Part shown: piece after piece, positions 36,367 through 45,497 of the stretch | Layout of the letters: every line of letters begins with the position of its first letter | Position numbering within the stretch: position 1 is the stretch's first letter | Source: an uncultured Clostridia bacterium | GTDB taxonomy: Bacteria; Bacillota; Clostridia; UBA1381 | NCBI GenBank assembly: GCA_934444735.1 | Contig: CAKSDE010000018.1 | Span: forward strand, 1-58,116 | Length of the DNA stretch: 58,116 bases | Direction: 5' to 3' | Position numbers and translations under genes: made by a program | Notes under the pieces: generated by a model | Database searches by the model: none | Told to the model about the DNA's origin: nothing | Seen by the model: the letters and a program-made list of their open reading frames with translations, nothing else

Positions 36367-36395
36367 TTGCAACAAAGAAAAAAGTGTGATATAAT
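36367..36395 (+). promoter_or_regulatory. Putative promoter before a hairpin leader
   Basis: TTGCAA (36367-36372), a 17-nt spacer and TATAAT (36390-36395). The predicted start is about 7 nt before a strong hairpin. A second, weaker TTGACG box lies at 36474-36479 nearer to the dehydrogenase gene, without a clear -10. Confidence 0.55.
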
Positions 36396-36408
36396 ATTAA
36401 CAAAGTGC

Positions 36409-36453
36409 AAAAAAATGCAAAATGAGAGCTTTTTTTCGTTTTTGCATTTTTTT
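36409..36453 (+). terminator. AT-rich terminator or attenuator hairpin
   Basis: AAAAAAATGCAAAA (36409-36422) pairs with TTTTTGCATTTTTTT (36439-36453). It may end the response regulator transcript or terminate early the RNA begun at the promoter just upstream. Confidence 0.6.
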
Positions 36454-36582
36454 AAAAACGGGGACAAAAGCGCTTGACGGATTTTGCCGCCCGTAAAATA
36501 TATTCTTATTTTATACAGATTAAAATAAGAAAGAAGTAAATTATATTAGTGCCGCTTGGGTGCGGCGGAATGGAGAAATGTT

Positions 36583-37527
36583 ATGAACAAAATATCTATC
36601 GTGGGAACGGGAAGTGTAGGCTCGACTATAGCTTATACGCTGACCGTTATGGGAATTGTTTCGGAGATTGTAATGATCGACATCAACAATGAAAAAGCAT
36701 TGGGCGAGGCTCTTGACATCAGACAGGGAACTCCGTTTTGCGGTGCGTGTTCGGTTTATGCCGGAGATTACCGCGACGCAGTAAATTCCGATATTGTTAT
36801 TATAACCTCTGGGATTGCAAGAAAACCGGGGCAGACAAGACTGGAGCTTGCACAGACAAACGTTAATATTACAAAGTCGATTATTCCGGAAATTACAAAG
36901 TATGCGCCCGACGCTACATATATTATTGTAAGCAACCCGGTTGATATTTTGACATATACCTTTAACAAGTTTTCGTCTATCCCCGAAAACCGCATAATCG
37001 GCTCGGGAACGATTTTGGATACCGCTCGTCTGCGTGCAAGACTTGCCGAATATTACAGCATCAACCAGAGCAATGTTCACGCTTACGTATTCGGTGAGCA
37101 CGGCGATTCATCATTTATTCCGTGGTCGGTTGCAAATATTTCAAATGTACCGATCAGAGAATGTCAGAAGCTTATCACGACTCCGGGCATCACAAGCCCC
37201 GAATTGGATCTTGAGGAGATTGAGCAGTATGTCAGAAAGTCGGGCGGCCGTGTAATTGCAAGAAAGGGAGCAACATTTTATGCCGTATCGGTTTCGGTCT
37301 GTCATATATGCAAGTGCATATTAGGCGGTATTGATACGACAATGACGGTATCTACAATGATGCACGGCGAATACGGAATAAAGGACGTATGCTTAAGCAC
37401 GCTCAACATGATCGGCAATAACGGAATACGCGGCAAGGTTAATGTGTCGCTTACGGACGAAGAGCTTGCAAAGCTTCGTCACAGCGCCGAAACATTAAAA
37501 GAGGTTATAAGCCATCTTGATATATAA
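36583..37527 (+). CDS. Lactate/malate dehydrogenase family protein, probably malate-specific
   Basis: A 314-residue NAD-dependent 2-hydroxyacid dehydrogenase. The Rossmann motif is GTGSVGS, with Asp33 as expected for NAD. Catalytic residues are Arg86, Arg149-type in ILDTARLR, and the histidine in FGEHGDS. At the specificity position (102 in lactate dehydrogenase numbering), RKPGQTR shows Arg80 instead of the glutamine of most L-lactate dehydrogenases; arginine there binds the second carboxylate of oxaloacetate/malate. The overall sequence is LDH-like, and relatives may be annotated as L-lactate dehydrogenase. The fumarase gene directly behind it supports malate. ATG 36583 follows GGAG. Confidence 0.8.
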   Translation: MNKISIVGTGSVGSTIAYTLTVMGIVSEIVMIDINNEKALGEALDIRQGTPFCGACSVYAGDYRDAVNSDIVIITSGIARKPGQTRLELAQTNVNITKSIIPEITKYAPDATYIIVSNPVDILTYTFNKFSSIPENRIIGSGTILDTARLRARLAEYYSINQSNVHAYVFGEHGDSSFIPWSVANISNVPIRECQKLITTPGITSPELDLEEIEQYVRKSGGRVIARKGATFYAVSVSVCHICKCILGGIDTTMTVSTMMHGEYGIKDVCLSTLNMIGNNGIRGKVNVSLTDEELAKLRHSAETLKEVISHLDI

Positions 37528-37545
37528 ATGAAAGGGTGAAGAAAA

Positions 37546-38922
37546 ATGGAATACCGTATTGAACATGATTCTATGGGAGAAATGAAAGTCCCGGCAGACC
37601 GTCTTTGGGCAGCACAGACTCAAAGAAGTCATGAGAATTTTAAGATCGGTGTGGATATTGAAACTATGCCGAGAGAAATTACTCACGCATTCGGAATATT
37701 AAAAAAGGCAGCAGCTTTGGCTAACAGTGAATTGAAGCCGGAGAAGATGACCGCTGAAAAATTAGATGCAATAAGCAAGGCGTGCGATGAAGTTATCTCG
37801 GGCGAACTGAACGGTCATTTTCCGCTTGTTGTATGGCAGACCGGGTCGGGTACACAGTCAAATATGAACGCAAATGAAGTTATAGCAAACCGTGCAAATC
37901 AGATTGCGGGCGAAAAACTCTGTCACCCGAACGATGACATTAATATGAGCCAGTCGTCAAACGATACTTTCCCGACAGCTATGCATATTTCGGCTGTTAT
38001 TGCAATTGAGGATAAGCTTTTGCCGGCAATTGAAATGCTGATAGAAACATTTAAGCGTTTGGAAAAGGAAAATGAAGGCATTGTAAAGTCGGGACGTACT
38101 CACTTGCAGGACGCAACACCGATAAAATTCAGCCAGGAGATTTCGGGCTGGAGAGCAAGCCTTGAGCGTGACGCAGAGCTTTTAAAGCTTGCCGCAAAAC
38201 CGCTGCATGAGCTGGCATTAGGGGGTACTGCCGTAGGTACGGGCTTAAATGCACCGAAAGGATTTTCCGAATTGGTTGCAAAAAAGGTTGCCGAGCTTAC
38301 AGGTAAGCCGTTTGTTACAGCTGAAAATAAATTCCATGCGCTTACATCAAAAGATGAGATTGTTTTTGCGCACGGCGCAATTAAGGCTGCGGCTTGTGAT
38401 ATGATGAAGATTGCAAACGATGTCAGATGGCTTGCAAGCGGACCGCGTGACGGTTTGGGCGAGATCCATATCCCCGAAAATGAGCCTGGTTCGTCGATTA
38501 TGCCGGGTAAGGTAAATCCGACGCAGTGCGAGGCTGTTACAATGGTTGCGGTTCAGGTAATGGGAAATGACGTTGCGGTCGGTATCGCAGCATCGCAGGG
38601 TAATTTTGAGCTTAACGTGTTCATGCCTGTTGCAGCTTATAATTTCCTGCAATCGGCACGTCTTTTGGCAGAGGCGATTGTATCCTTTAACAATAACTGT
38701 GCTGTCGGAATAACGGCAAATAAGGATAAGATGTATCATAATCTGCATAACTCGCTGATGCTCGTTACGGCGCTCAATCCGTATATCGGATATGAAAATG
38801 CTGCAAAGACAGCTAAGAAAGCTTATAAGGATAACATCTCTTTAAAAGAGGCGTGCGTCGAACTCGGATTTTTGACAGAAGAAAAATTTGACGAGGTATT
38901 CCACCCCGAGCAGATGGTTTGA
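37546..38922 (+). CDS. fumC: Fumarate hydratase class II
   Basis: A 458-residue homotetrameric, iron-free fumarase interconverting malate and fumarate. The start YRIEHDSMGEMKVPADRLWAAQTQRS, the SQSSNDTFPTAMH region, SGRTHLQDATP, and the superfamily signature GSSIMPGKVNP (about residue 315) are all present. It lies 18 nt after the dehydrogenase gene, with AAAGGGTG as ribosome site. Confidence 0.96.
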   Translation: MEYRIEHDSMGEMKVPADRLWAAQTQRSHENFKIGVDIETMPREITHAFGILKKAAALANSELKPEKMTAEKLDAISKACDEVISGELNGHFPLVVWQTGSGTQSNMNANEVIANRANQIAGEKLCHPNDDINMSQSSNDTFPTAMHISAVIAIEDKLLPAIEMLIETFKRLEKENEGIVKSGRTHLQDATPIKFSQEISGWRASLERDAELLKLAAKPLHELALGGTAVGTGLNAPKGFSELVAKKVAELTGKPFVTAENKFHALTSKDEIVFAHGAIKAAACDMMKIANDVRWLASGPRDGLGEIHIPENEPGSSIMPGKVNPTQCEAVTMVAVQVMGNDVAVGIAASQGNFELNVFMPVAAYNFLQSARLLAEAIVSFNNNCAVGITANKDKMYHNLHNSLMLVTALNPYIGYENAAKTAKKAYKDNISLKEACVELGFLTEEKFDEVFHPEQMV

Positions 38923-38946
38923 TTCGTATAAAACTTGAAAGTGCAA

Positions 38947-38974
38947 GCGCCCTGTCGGCTCACAGACAGGGCGC
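38947..38974. other. GC-rich hairpin between fumC and hdrB
   Basis: GCGCCCTGTC (38947-38956) and GACAGGGCGC (38965-38974) form a perfect 10-bp stem. It is followed by AAAAAGG, not a T-run, so it may be an mRNA processing or stabilising element rather than a terminator. Confidence 0.6.
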
Positions 38975-39022
38975 AAAAAGGACTTTTTATTCTATGTGGG
39001 CAGAAAGGCTATGGAAATTGTT

Positions 39023-39829
39023 ATGAAAGTAAGTTATTTCCCGGGTTGTACTCTCCGTACAAAGGCGAAGGATCTTGATTTTTATGCGCGCAAATGTGCC
39101 GAAATTCTCGGTATAGAAATGTGCGAAATCGAGAACTGGCAATGCTGCGGCGGCGTGTTTGTAGGCGCAAAGGATGAGATAGCGTCAAAGCTTCCTTCCG
39201 TGCGTGCGCTTATGAGCGCCAAAGAAGAGGAGCAAAAGCTTGTTACGGTATGTTCAGCCTGTCATAATGTGATAAAACAAACCAACTACGCTATGCAAAA
39301 CGATGAAGATTTTGCAAATAAAGTAAACCTTTATATGGCGCAGGATAAGGAAAAAAGAGAGGAATATCACGGCGAAACCGAAGTGGTTCATTATCTTGAA
39401 ATGCTGCGTGACGTTGTGGGATTCGATAAGATAAAAGAGGCGGTAAAATTCCCCTTGACCGGCAAAAAAATTGCGGCATACTACGGTTGTCTGCTTTTAA
39501 GACCGGGTAAGGTTATGGGATTTGACGATGTGGAAAATCCGAAAATAATGGAGGATTTTATAAAGGCACTCGGTGCAGAGCCGATAATATACCCCAAAAG
39601 AAACGAATGCTGCGGCGGATATGTGGCTTTAGAGGACGCGGCATCGGCAAAGAAAAAATCGAATGCGGTAACGGACAGTGCTGAAAATCACGGCGCGGAA
39701 ATGATCGTTACGGCATGTCCGCTTTGCAAGTATAATCTTATAAAGAACGAGAGCCCGATCCCGGTTGTATATTTCACTGAACTTTTGGCAGAGGCTCTCG
39801 GAGTAAAGGAGGATACTCATGCAGAATAA
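39023..39829 (+). CDS. hdrB: Heterodisulfide reductase subunit B-like protein (CCG domains)
   Basis: A 268-residue protein with two cysteine-rich CCG domains (ENWQCCGGVF near residue 36, ERNECCGGYV near 195, plus CSACHN and CPLCKYN), which in HdrB bind two noncubane [4Fe-4S] clusters at the disulfide-reducing site. The start is uncertain: GTG 38996 and ATG 39011 are in frame upstream, but homology begins at MKVSYFPGCTL (39023). It overlaps hdrC by 11 nt and heads the redox gene cluster. Confidence 0.9.
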   Translation: MKVSYFPGCTLRTKAKDLDFYARKCAEILGIEMCEIENWQCCGGVFVGAKDEIASKLPSVRALMSAKEEEQKLVTVCSACHNVIKQTNYAMQNDEDFANKVNLYMAQDKEKREEYHGETEVVHYLEMLRDVVGFDKIKEAVKFPLTGKKIAAYYGCLLLRPGKVMGFDDVENPKIMEDFIKALGAEPIIYPKRNECCGGYVALEDAASAKKKSNAVTDSAENHGAEMIVTACPLCKYNLIKNESPIPVVYFTELLAEALGVKEDTHAE

Positions 39830-40205
39830 AAATCAAAAAGAACAGGTTCTTCGCATGAGCGGCGTAAATCCGCTCAAATGTATGAGATGCGGAAAATGCT
39901 CGGCAACCTGCCCTTCGTATGATGAGATGGAATACCACCCGCATCAGTTTGTGTATATGGTGGAAACGGGCGATATTGATACTCTTATGAAGTCGGAGTC
40001 TATATATAAGTGCCTTTCATGTTTTGCGTGCGTGGACAGATGCCCAAGAGGGGTTGAGCCGGCAAAGCTGGTTGAGGCGATAAGACTTTTGGTGATCCGC
40101 CAAAAGGGAAACAATCATTTAACGGTAAACGATATACCGGAGCTTTTGGACGATGATATGCCGCAGCAGGCAATCATGAGCGCTCTGCGTAAATATTCCA
40201 AGTAA
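39819..40205 (+). CDS. hdrC: Heterodisulfide reductase subunit C-like ferredoxin protein
   Basis: A 128-residue protein with two [4Fe-4S] motifs, CMRCGKCSATCP and CLSCFACVDRCP, each with the extra downstream proline. HdrC wires HdrA to HdrB. ATG 39819 has GGAGG in front, lying within the end of hdrB. Confidence 0.92.
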   Translation: MQNKNQKEQVLRMSGVNPLKCMRCGKCSATCPSYDEMEYHPHQFVYMVETGDIDTLMKSESIYKCLSCFACVDRCPRGVEPAKLVEAIRLLVIRQKGNNHLTVNDIPELLDDDMPQQAIMSALRKYSK

Positions 40206-40223
40206 GAAAGGAGAAATCAGACG

Positions 40224-42218
40224 ATGCAAAGAATTGGAGTTTTTGTCTGCCACTGCGGTACGAATATTGCCGGAACGGTGGACGTAAAAGCCGTTGCCGA
40301 GGCACTTAAAAATGAGCCGGGAGTTGTTTTCTCCACCGACTATCAGTATATGTGTTCTCAGGCGGGACAAGACATGATAAAGGCGGCAGTAAAAGAAAAT
40401 AACCTGACGGGCTTTGTTGTCTGTTCGTGTTCGCCGCGTATGCATGAGGCGACTTTCAGAAAGACAGCGGCAGCAGCCGGCATAAATCCGTATATGGTCG
40501 AGATCGCGAATATCCGTGAGCAATGTTCGTGGGTTCATAAAGAGATGCCGATCGGAACGGAAAAGGCGATTATCCTCGCAAAGGCGGCTGTGGCAAAGGT
40601 AAACCTGAATGCACCGCTCACACCGGGTGAAAGCCCTGTTACAAAGCGTGCTTTGGTTATAGGCGGCGGTATCGCCGGAATACAGACGGCTTTGGATATA
40701 GCCGACGCGGGATTCCCGGTTGATATTGTTGAAACAAAGCCGACAATCGGCGGTAAGATGGCGCAGCTCGATAAGACCTTCCCGACGCTTGACTGTGCAG
40801 CGTGTATTTTGACGCCGAAGATGGTTGATGTTGCTCAAAACGATAAGATAAGAATTTTCTCATATTCCGAAGTGACCGATGTTAAAGGCTTTGTCGGAAA
40901 TTTTGATGTAACAATAAAGCGTAAGGCAAGATATGTAAAAGAGGATGTATGTACGGGATGCGGACTCTGTACCGAGAAGTGTCCGCAGAAGAAAGTGCCG
41001 AATGAGTTTAACCTCGGCATGGATAACAGACGTGCTATATATATTCCGTTTGCGCAGGCGGTTCCTAAGGTTGCGACAATCGATCCGAACTACTGCACAA
41101 TGTTAAAAACGGGCAAATGCGGCGTATGCTCTAAGGTATGTACCGCAGGTGCGATTGACTATAAAGCTAAGGACGAATTTATCGAGGAAAAGTACGGCGC
41201 AATCGTAGCCGCGACCGGGTTTAACCCGATTTCGATGGAAAAATTCGATGAATTTGCATATTCGCAGTCAAAAGACGTTATAACCTCATTAGAGCTTGAA
41301 CGTCTGATGAATGCGGCAGGTCCTACAGGCGGCACGCTTTTACGTCCGTCGGACGGAGAACATCCGCATACAATCGTATTTGTACAGTGCGTAGGTTCGC
41401 GTTGTTCGGCTTGTGCCGAAAAAGGCAAGGAATACTGCTCAAAGATATGCTGTATGTATACCGCAAAGCACGCAATGCTTATCCGCGATAAGTACCCCGA
41501 CACCGACGTGTATGTGTTCTATATAGATGTAAGAACTCCGGGAAAGAATTTTGATGAATTTTATCGCCGTGCTGTTGAAGAATACGGTGTGCACTATATA
41601 AAGGGTATGGTCGGAAAGGTTTCACCGGAAAACGGAAAGCTTAAGGTTCAGGCTTCAGATCTTTTATACGGAAAGCAGCTTCATATAGATGCCGATCTGG
41701 TTGTTTTGGCAGCGGCAATCGAGCCGGATAAATCGGCAAGACCGCTTGCTACAATGCTTACGGCAAGTATGGATACAAATGATTTCTTCACAGAGGCTCA
41801 CCCGAAGCTTCGTCCTGTTGAAAGCCCGACTGCCGGAGTGTTTTTATCCGGTGCATGCCAGGGACCTAAGGATATACCCGAGACGGTATCGCAGGCAAGT
41901 GCAGCAGCTGCTAAGGTTATAGGACTTTTGTGTAAAGATAAGCTTACGGGAAATCCGTGTGTCGCACATTCCGATGAGATGATGTGTAACGGATGTTCGA
42001 CCTGTGAAAAAGTTTGCCCGTACGGCGCTATAACTTATATAGATAAAGAGTTCAGAATGCCTGACAGAACCACACGCGTACGTCGCGTAGCTTCGGTTAA
42101 TGAGGCGGTATGCCAGGGCTGCGGAGCTTGTACGGTGGCTTGTATGTCGGGTGCGATGGATCTTCGTGGATTTACAAGTAAACAAATAATGGCGGAGGTA
42201 GATGCAATATGCAAGTAA
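40224..42218 (+). CDS. hdrA: Heterodisulfide reductase subunit A-like flavoprotein
   Basis: A 664-residue FAD protein, the candidate electron-bifurcating subunit. The N-terminal HCGTNIAG domain carries an iron-sulfur site, the FAD Rossmann motif VIGGGIAGIQTALDIADAG lies near residue 146, and TFPTLDCAACILTPKM follows. Cluster motifs are CTGCGLCTEKCP (about 244), KCGVCSKVC (about 300), CNGCSTCEKVCP (about 588) and CQGCGACTVACM (about 630). The length fits full HdrA. It overlaps the MvhD-like gene by 10 nt. Confidence 0.95.
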   Translation: MQRIGVFVCHCGTNIAGTVDVKAVAEALKNEPGVVFSTDYQYMCSQAGQDMIKAAVKENNLTGFVVCSCSPRMHEATFRKTAAAAGINPYMVEIANIREQCSWVHKEMPIGTEKAIILAKAAVAKVNLNAPLTPGESPVTKRALVIGGGIAGIQTALDIADAGFPVDIVETKPTIGGKMAQLDKTFPTLDCAACILTPKMVDVAQNDKIRIFSYSEVTDVKGFVGNFDVTIKRKARYVKEDVCTGCGLCTEKCPQKKVPNEFNLGMDNRRAIYIPFAQAVPKVATIDPNYCTMLKTGKCGVCSKVCTAGAIDYKAKDEFIEEKYGAIVAATGFNPISMEKFDEFAYSQSKDVITSLELERLMNAAGPTGGTLLRPSDGEHPHTIVFVQCVGSRCSACAEKGKEYCSKICCMYTAKHAMLIRDKYPDTDVYVFYIDVRTPGKNFDEFYRRAVEEYGVHYIKGMVGKVSPENGKLKVQASDLLYGKQLHIDADLVVLAAAIEPDKSARPLATMLTASMDTNDFFTEAHPKLRPVESPTAGVFLSGACQGPKDIPETVSQASAAAAKVIGLLCKDKLTGNPCVAHSDEMMCNGCSTCEKVCPYGAITYIDKEFRMPDRTTRVRRVASVNEAVCQGCGACTVACMSGAMDLRGFTSKQIMAEVDAICK

Positions 42219-42643
42219 ATGAATATAAGCCGCTTATTGTGGCATTTTGCTGTAACTGGTGTTCGTATGCAGGTGCAGACCTGGCGGGAAACAACAGACT
42301 TAACTATCCGGCAGATGTAAAAATAATTCGAGTGCCTTGTTCGTGCAGAGTGAATCCGATGTTTATTTTAAGAGCGTTTCAGCGCGGAGCCGACGGCGTA
42401 ATCATATGCGGCTGTCACCCCGGCGACTGCCACTATACATCGGGAAACTATTACACAAGACGCCGTATGGCACTGCTTTTCTCAATGCTTGATTATTTGG
42501 GCATTGAAAAGGAACGTACTCGAGTTGAATGGGTGAGCGCGGCAGAAGGTGCAAAGTTTGCCCAGACGATGAACGATTTTGCCGAAAAGGTTGCGTCATT
42601 GGGAGAAAATAAGAGATTGGAGGATTTGCGATGCAAGAAGTAA
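42209..42643 (+). CDS. flxD: MvhD/FlxD-like [2Fe-2S] electron transfer protein
   Basis: A 144-residue protein of the MvhD family, which docks an electron input module to HdrA. The conserved cysteines are in FCCNWCSYAGAD, RVPCSCRVN and CGCHPGDCHY. It lies between hdrA and the Flx genes, overlapping both, as expected for an adaptor. Confidence 0.92.
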   Translation: MQVNEYKPLIVAFCCNWCSYAGADLAGNNRLNYPADVKIIRVPCSCRVNPMFILRAFQRGADGVIICGCHPGDCHYTSGNYYTRRRMALLFSMLDYLGIEKERTRVEWVSAAEGAKFAQTMNDFAEKVASLGENKRLEDLRCKK

Positions 42644-43617
42644 AACGCGAAATTCTCGTACAAAAAGCAGCGGAGCTTTTGGCTGACGGAACGGTTGACA
42701 GAGTTCTCGGCTGGAAAAACGGTGAATTTAAGTATGATGTAACGCCTGCTGTTTTTAGTACGAAAGAGGCTTTGGAAAATGAATTTGTTTGGAATGATTT
42801 TTGCGGCGCAAACTTTTCAAAGTATCTTGTTAAAGAAACTCTAAAAAGCGAGAAAAAGGTTCTTGTTTTCTTAAAACCTTGTGATACCTACAGCTTTAAT
42901 CAGCTTTTGACCGAGCACAGATTCGACCGTGAGAAGGTTTATGCTGTTGGCATTGGCTGCGACGGTATGATAGATATAAATAAAATTAAGGCTAAGGCTG
43001 AGGGGATTGCCGATATAAAAGAGGAATCGGATAGAATCGTCGCAGATACGCTCTACGATGGTGAAGTCGTTTTCGATAAGCCGGAAATTTTATTGGAAAG
43101 GTGTAAATCGTGTAAGTCTAAAAAGCACGTCTGTTATGATGAGCTTTTGGGTGATGACGGCGAAGTTTTGGATTCAAACAGATTTGATGAAGTGGAAAAA
43201 ATAGAGAAGATGACACCCGATGAGAGATTCACATTCTGGCAGAATGAGCTTTCGCGCTGCATACGCTGCAACGCGTGCCGTGACGTATGTCCTGCCTGTA
43301 CCTGTGAAAAGTGCGTATTCGATAACCCCGGCTCGGGAGTGGAGAATAAGGCGGCGTCAAACTCCTTTGAAGAGAAGATGTTCCATATTATCAGAGCATT
43401 CCACGTTGTCGGAAGATGTACCGATTGCGGCGAGTGTTCAAGAGTATGTCCGCAGCATATACCGCTGCACCTTTTGAACCGCAAGTTTATAAAGGATATC
43501 GATAATTTCTACGGCGAATATCAGGCGGGAGCCGAGGTTGGCTCACGTGCGCCGATAGTAAACTATACTACCGAGGATTTGGAACCGGGAGAAGCTGTGG
43601 AAAGAGGTGATGAGTGA
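42631..43617 (+). CDS. flxC: FlxC-like iron-sulfur protein
   Basis: A 328-residue protein resembling the FloxC/FlxC component of Hdr-associated NADH dehydrogenases. The N-terminal part is FrhB-like (VLVFLKPCDTYSF, VGIGCDG), and the second half has CIRCNACRDVCPACTCEKC (about residue 209) and CTDCGECSRVCPQ (about 263), giving two [4Fe-4S] clusters. Its stop overlaps the next start as TGATG. Confidence 0.85.
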   Translation: MQEVKREILVQKAAELLADGTVDRVLGWKNGEFKYDVTPAVFSTKEALENEFVWNDFCGANFSKYLVKETLKSEKKVLVFLKPCDTYSFNQLLTEHRFDREKVYAVGIGCDGMIDINKIKAKAEGIADIKEESDRIVADTLYDGEVVFDKPEILLERCKSCKSKKHVCYDELLGDDGEVLDSNRFDEVEKIEKMTPDERFTFWQNELSRCIRCNACRDVCPACTCEKCVFDNPGSGVENKAASNSFEEKMFHIIRAFHVVGRCTDCGECSRVCPQHIPLHLLNRKFIKDIDNFYGEYQAGAEVGSRAPIVNYTTEDLEPGEAVERGDE

Positions 43618-44642
43618 TGCGTAAAATTTCGACTGATAAATTAAATACTCTTTTTGCGGAAATTGCAAAAGATAATGCGCTTTATATGCCTCAGGATACC
43701 GACGGCGGCGCAAAATTTGAGAAGTGGGAGGAAGGCTGCACACTCTCCGATGCTTTAAATACGGTAAGAAGTGCGAAGGATTTCTTCTTTCCGCAGACGG
43801 AAAATCTGATGGATTTCAAGATGGAAGGAAAGAACATCGAAATCATCGACACAAGAAAAGAATGTGAAGATTTTGTGGTATTCGGGATAAGAGCCTGTGA
43901 TGTAAAGAGTTTTGAGGTTTTAGATCGCGTATTCTTGGCGGAGCCTGTGGATACCTACTATAAAAACCGCAGAGAACACGCAGTTTTGATGTCAGTTGCC
44001 TGCACGAAACCGCAGGAAACTTGTTTTTGCAAAACTTTCGGAATAGATGCATCAGAGCCGGAGGGCGATATTGTATGCTATAAAACGGACGATGCGCTTT
44101 ATATGGACGCAAAGACCGAAAAGGGCGAAAAATTATTAAAGAGCCTTGAAAAGATTACTGAGGACGCGGATGAAAGCGCTGCGGACGAACAGAAAAATAT
44201 GATAAAAGAAAGATTTTCAAAGCTTCCGCTTGCAAATCTTTCGGCAGATAAGTTCGGTAAAGACAAGACGTCGGAATTTTTCAATGCTCCCGAATGGAGT
44301 GAGCTTTCAGAGACTTGTCTTGGCTGCGGAACATGTACATTTGTCTGCCCGACCTGTCAGTGCTATGATATTAAGGACTTTAATACAGGTCACGGCATAA
44401 AACGTTTCCGCTGCTGGGATTCATGTATGTATTCGGACTTTACAAAGATGTCGGCAGGACAGCCGAGACTTACTCAGCTGGAAAGATTCCGTCAGCGTTT
44501 TATGCATAAGCTGGTATATTATCCGACAAATAATGACGGACTGTTCTCCTGTGTGGGCTGCGGGAGATGTCTTGCAAAGTGTCCGATTCAGATGAATATT
44601 GTAAAGGTTATGAAGAAGTTAGGAGGCGAAAAAATTGGTTGA
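43617..44642 (+). CDS. flxB: FlxB-like 4Fe-4S protein (AsrA-related)
   Basis: A 341-residue iron-sulfur protein related to subunit A of anaerobic sulfite reductase and to FloxB/FlxB. FGIRACDVKSFEVLDRVF lies in the N-terminal half, and two clusters are coded by CLGCGTCTFVCPTCQC and CVGCGRCLAKCP. ATG 43617 with GAGGTGAT in front is preferred to the GTG one codon earlier. No sulfite reductase catalytic subunit is present. Confidence 0.86.
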   Translation: MRKISTDKLNTLFAEIAKDNALYMPQDTDGGAKFEKWEEGCTLSDALNTVRSAKDFFFPQTENLMDFKMEGKNIEIIDTRKECEDFVVFGIRACDVKSFEVLDRVFLAEPVDTYYKNRREHAVLMSVACTKPQETCFCKTFGIDASEPEGDIVCYKTDDALYMDAKTEKGEKLLKSLEKITEDADESAADEQKNMIKERFSKLPLANLSADKFGKDKTSEFFNAPEWSELSETCLGCGTCTFVCPTCQCYDIKDFNTGHGIKRFRCWDSCMYSDFTKMSAGQPRLTQLERFRQRFMHKLVYYPTNNDGLFSCVGCGRCLAKCPIQMNIVKVMKKLGGEKIG

Positions 44643-45468
44643 TATGAAAGAAGCGCTTATTCCCGTAGTGGGCGTAGTGACCGATATTCGCATTGATACG
44701 CCGGATGTAAAGACGTTTCGCGTTGTAACACCCGACGGTAAAAAGGCGTTTGAACATAAGCCCGGTCAGTGCGCAATGCTTTCTATTCCGGGAGTAGGTG
44801 AGGCGATGTTCTCGATAACATCTTCGCCGACGAATGAAGAATATATGGAGTTTTCAATCAAAAAATGCGGCTGCGTTACAGAGTGGCTCCATTCTATGGA
44901 GGTAGGTCAGCAGATTACGATCCGCGGACCTTACGGTAACGCATTCCCGGTAGATACCGCTTTTGCGGGGCATGATATGCTCTTTATTGCCGGCGGTATC
45001 GGCTTGGCGCCATTAAGATCGGTTATAAATTACTGCCGCCACTACCGTGACCGTTACGGTAAGATTGATATAGTATACGGCTCGCGCAGTATGCAGGATT
45101 TGGTAGACTATAAAGAGATAATTGACGAGTGGTCGAAGGACGCGGGAGTGAATGTGTATCTTACGATTGACCGTGAGCAGCCCGAGTGGGACGGACACGT
45201 GGGATTTGTGCCGAACTATGTAAAAGAGCTGGGATTTTCGACAGATAAGATCGCAATTCTTTGCGGACCGCCTATCATGATTAAATTTACATTGGCAGGA
45301 CTGATAGAACTGGGATTTGATAAGACTCAGGTTTATACGACGATGGAGCTTAGAATGAAGTGCGGTATCGGAAAATGCGGAAGATGCAATATCGGTTCAA
45401 AATATGTCTGCAAGGACGGCCCGGTATTCAGATGTGATGAGCTGGACGAGCTTCCGGACGAATATTAA
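44635..45468 (+). CDS. flxA: FlxA-like FAD/NAD(P)H-binding oxidoreductase (AsrB-related)
   Basis: A 277-residue protein of the ferredoxin-NADP reductase fold related to AsrB and FloxA. It has an FAD domain (GPYGNAFPV), an NAD(P)-binding motif AGGIGLAPLRSVI, ILCGPPIMIKFT, and a C-terminal [2Fe-2S] motif CGIGKCGRCNIG...C as in PyrK. It would take hydride from NADH and feed electrons to the clusters. The start is TTG 44635: AGGAGG sits 8 nt upstream, while ATG 44644 is too far away. Confidence 0.9.
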   Translation: MVDMKEALIPVVGVVTDIRIDTPDVKTFRVVTPDGKKAFEHKPGQCAMLSIPGVGEAMFSITSSPTNEEYMEFSIKKCGCVTEWLHSMEVGQQITIRGPYGNAFPVDTAFAGHDMLFIAGGIGLAPLRSVINYCRHYRDRYGKIDIVYGSRSMQDLVDYKEIIDEWSKDAGVNVYLTIDREQPEWDGHVGFVPNYVKELGFSTDKIAILCGPPIMIKFTLAGLIELGFDKTQVYTTMELRMKCGIGKCGRCNIGSKYVCKDGPVFRCDELDELPDEY

Positions 45469-45497
45469 AAGATCACTTATATAAGGAGAAATTGAAT

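Noticed and set aside
43617..45468. Anaerobic sulfite reductase (asrAB)
   Set aside because: The two proteins resemble AsrA and AsrB, but there is no siroheme subunit AsrC and the neighbours are hdr and mvhD genes, so FlxB and FlxA fit better.
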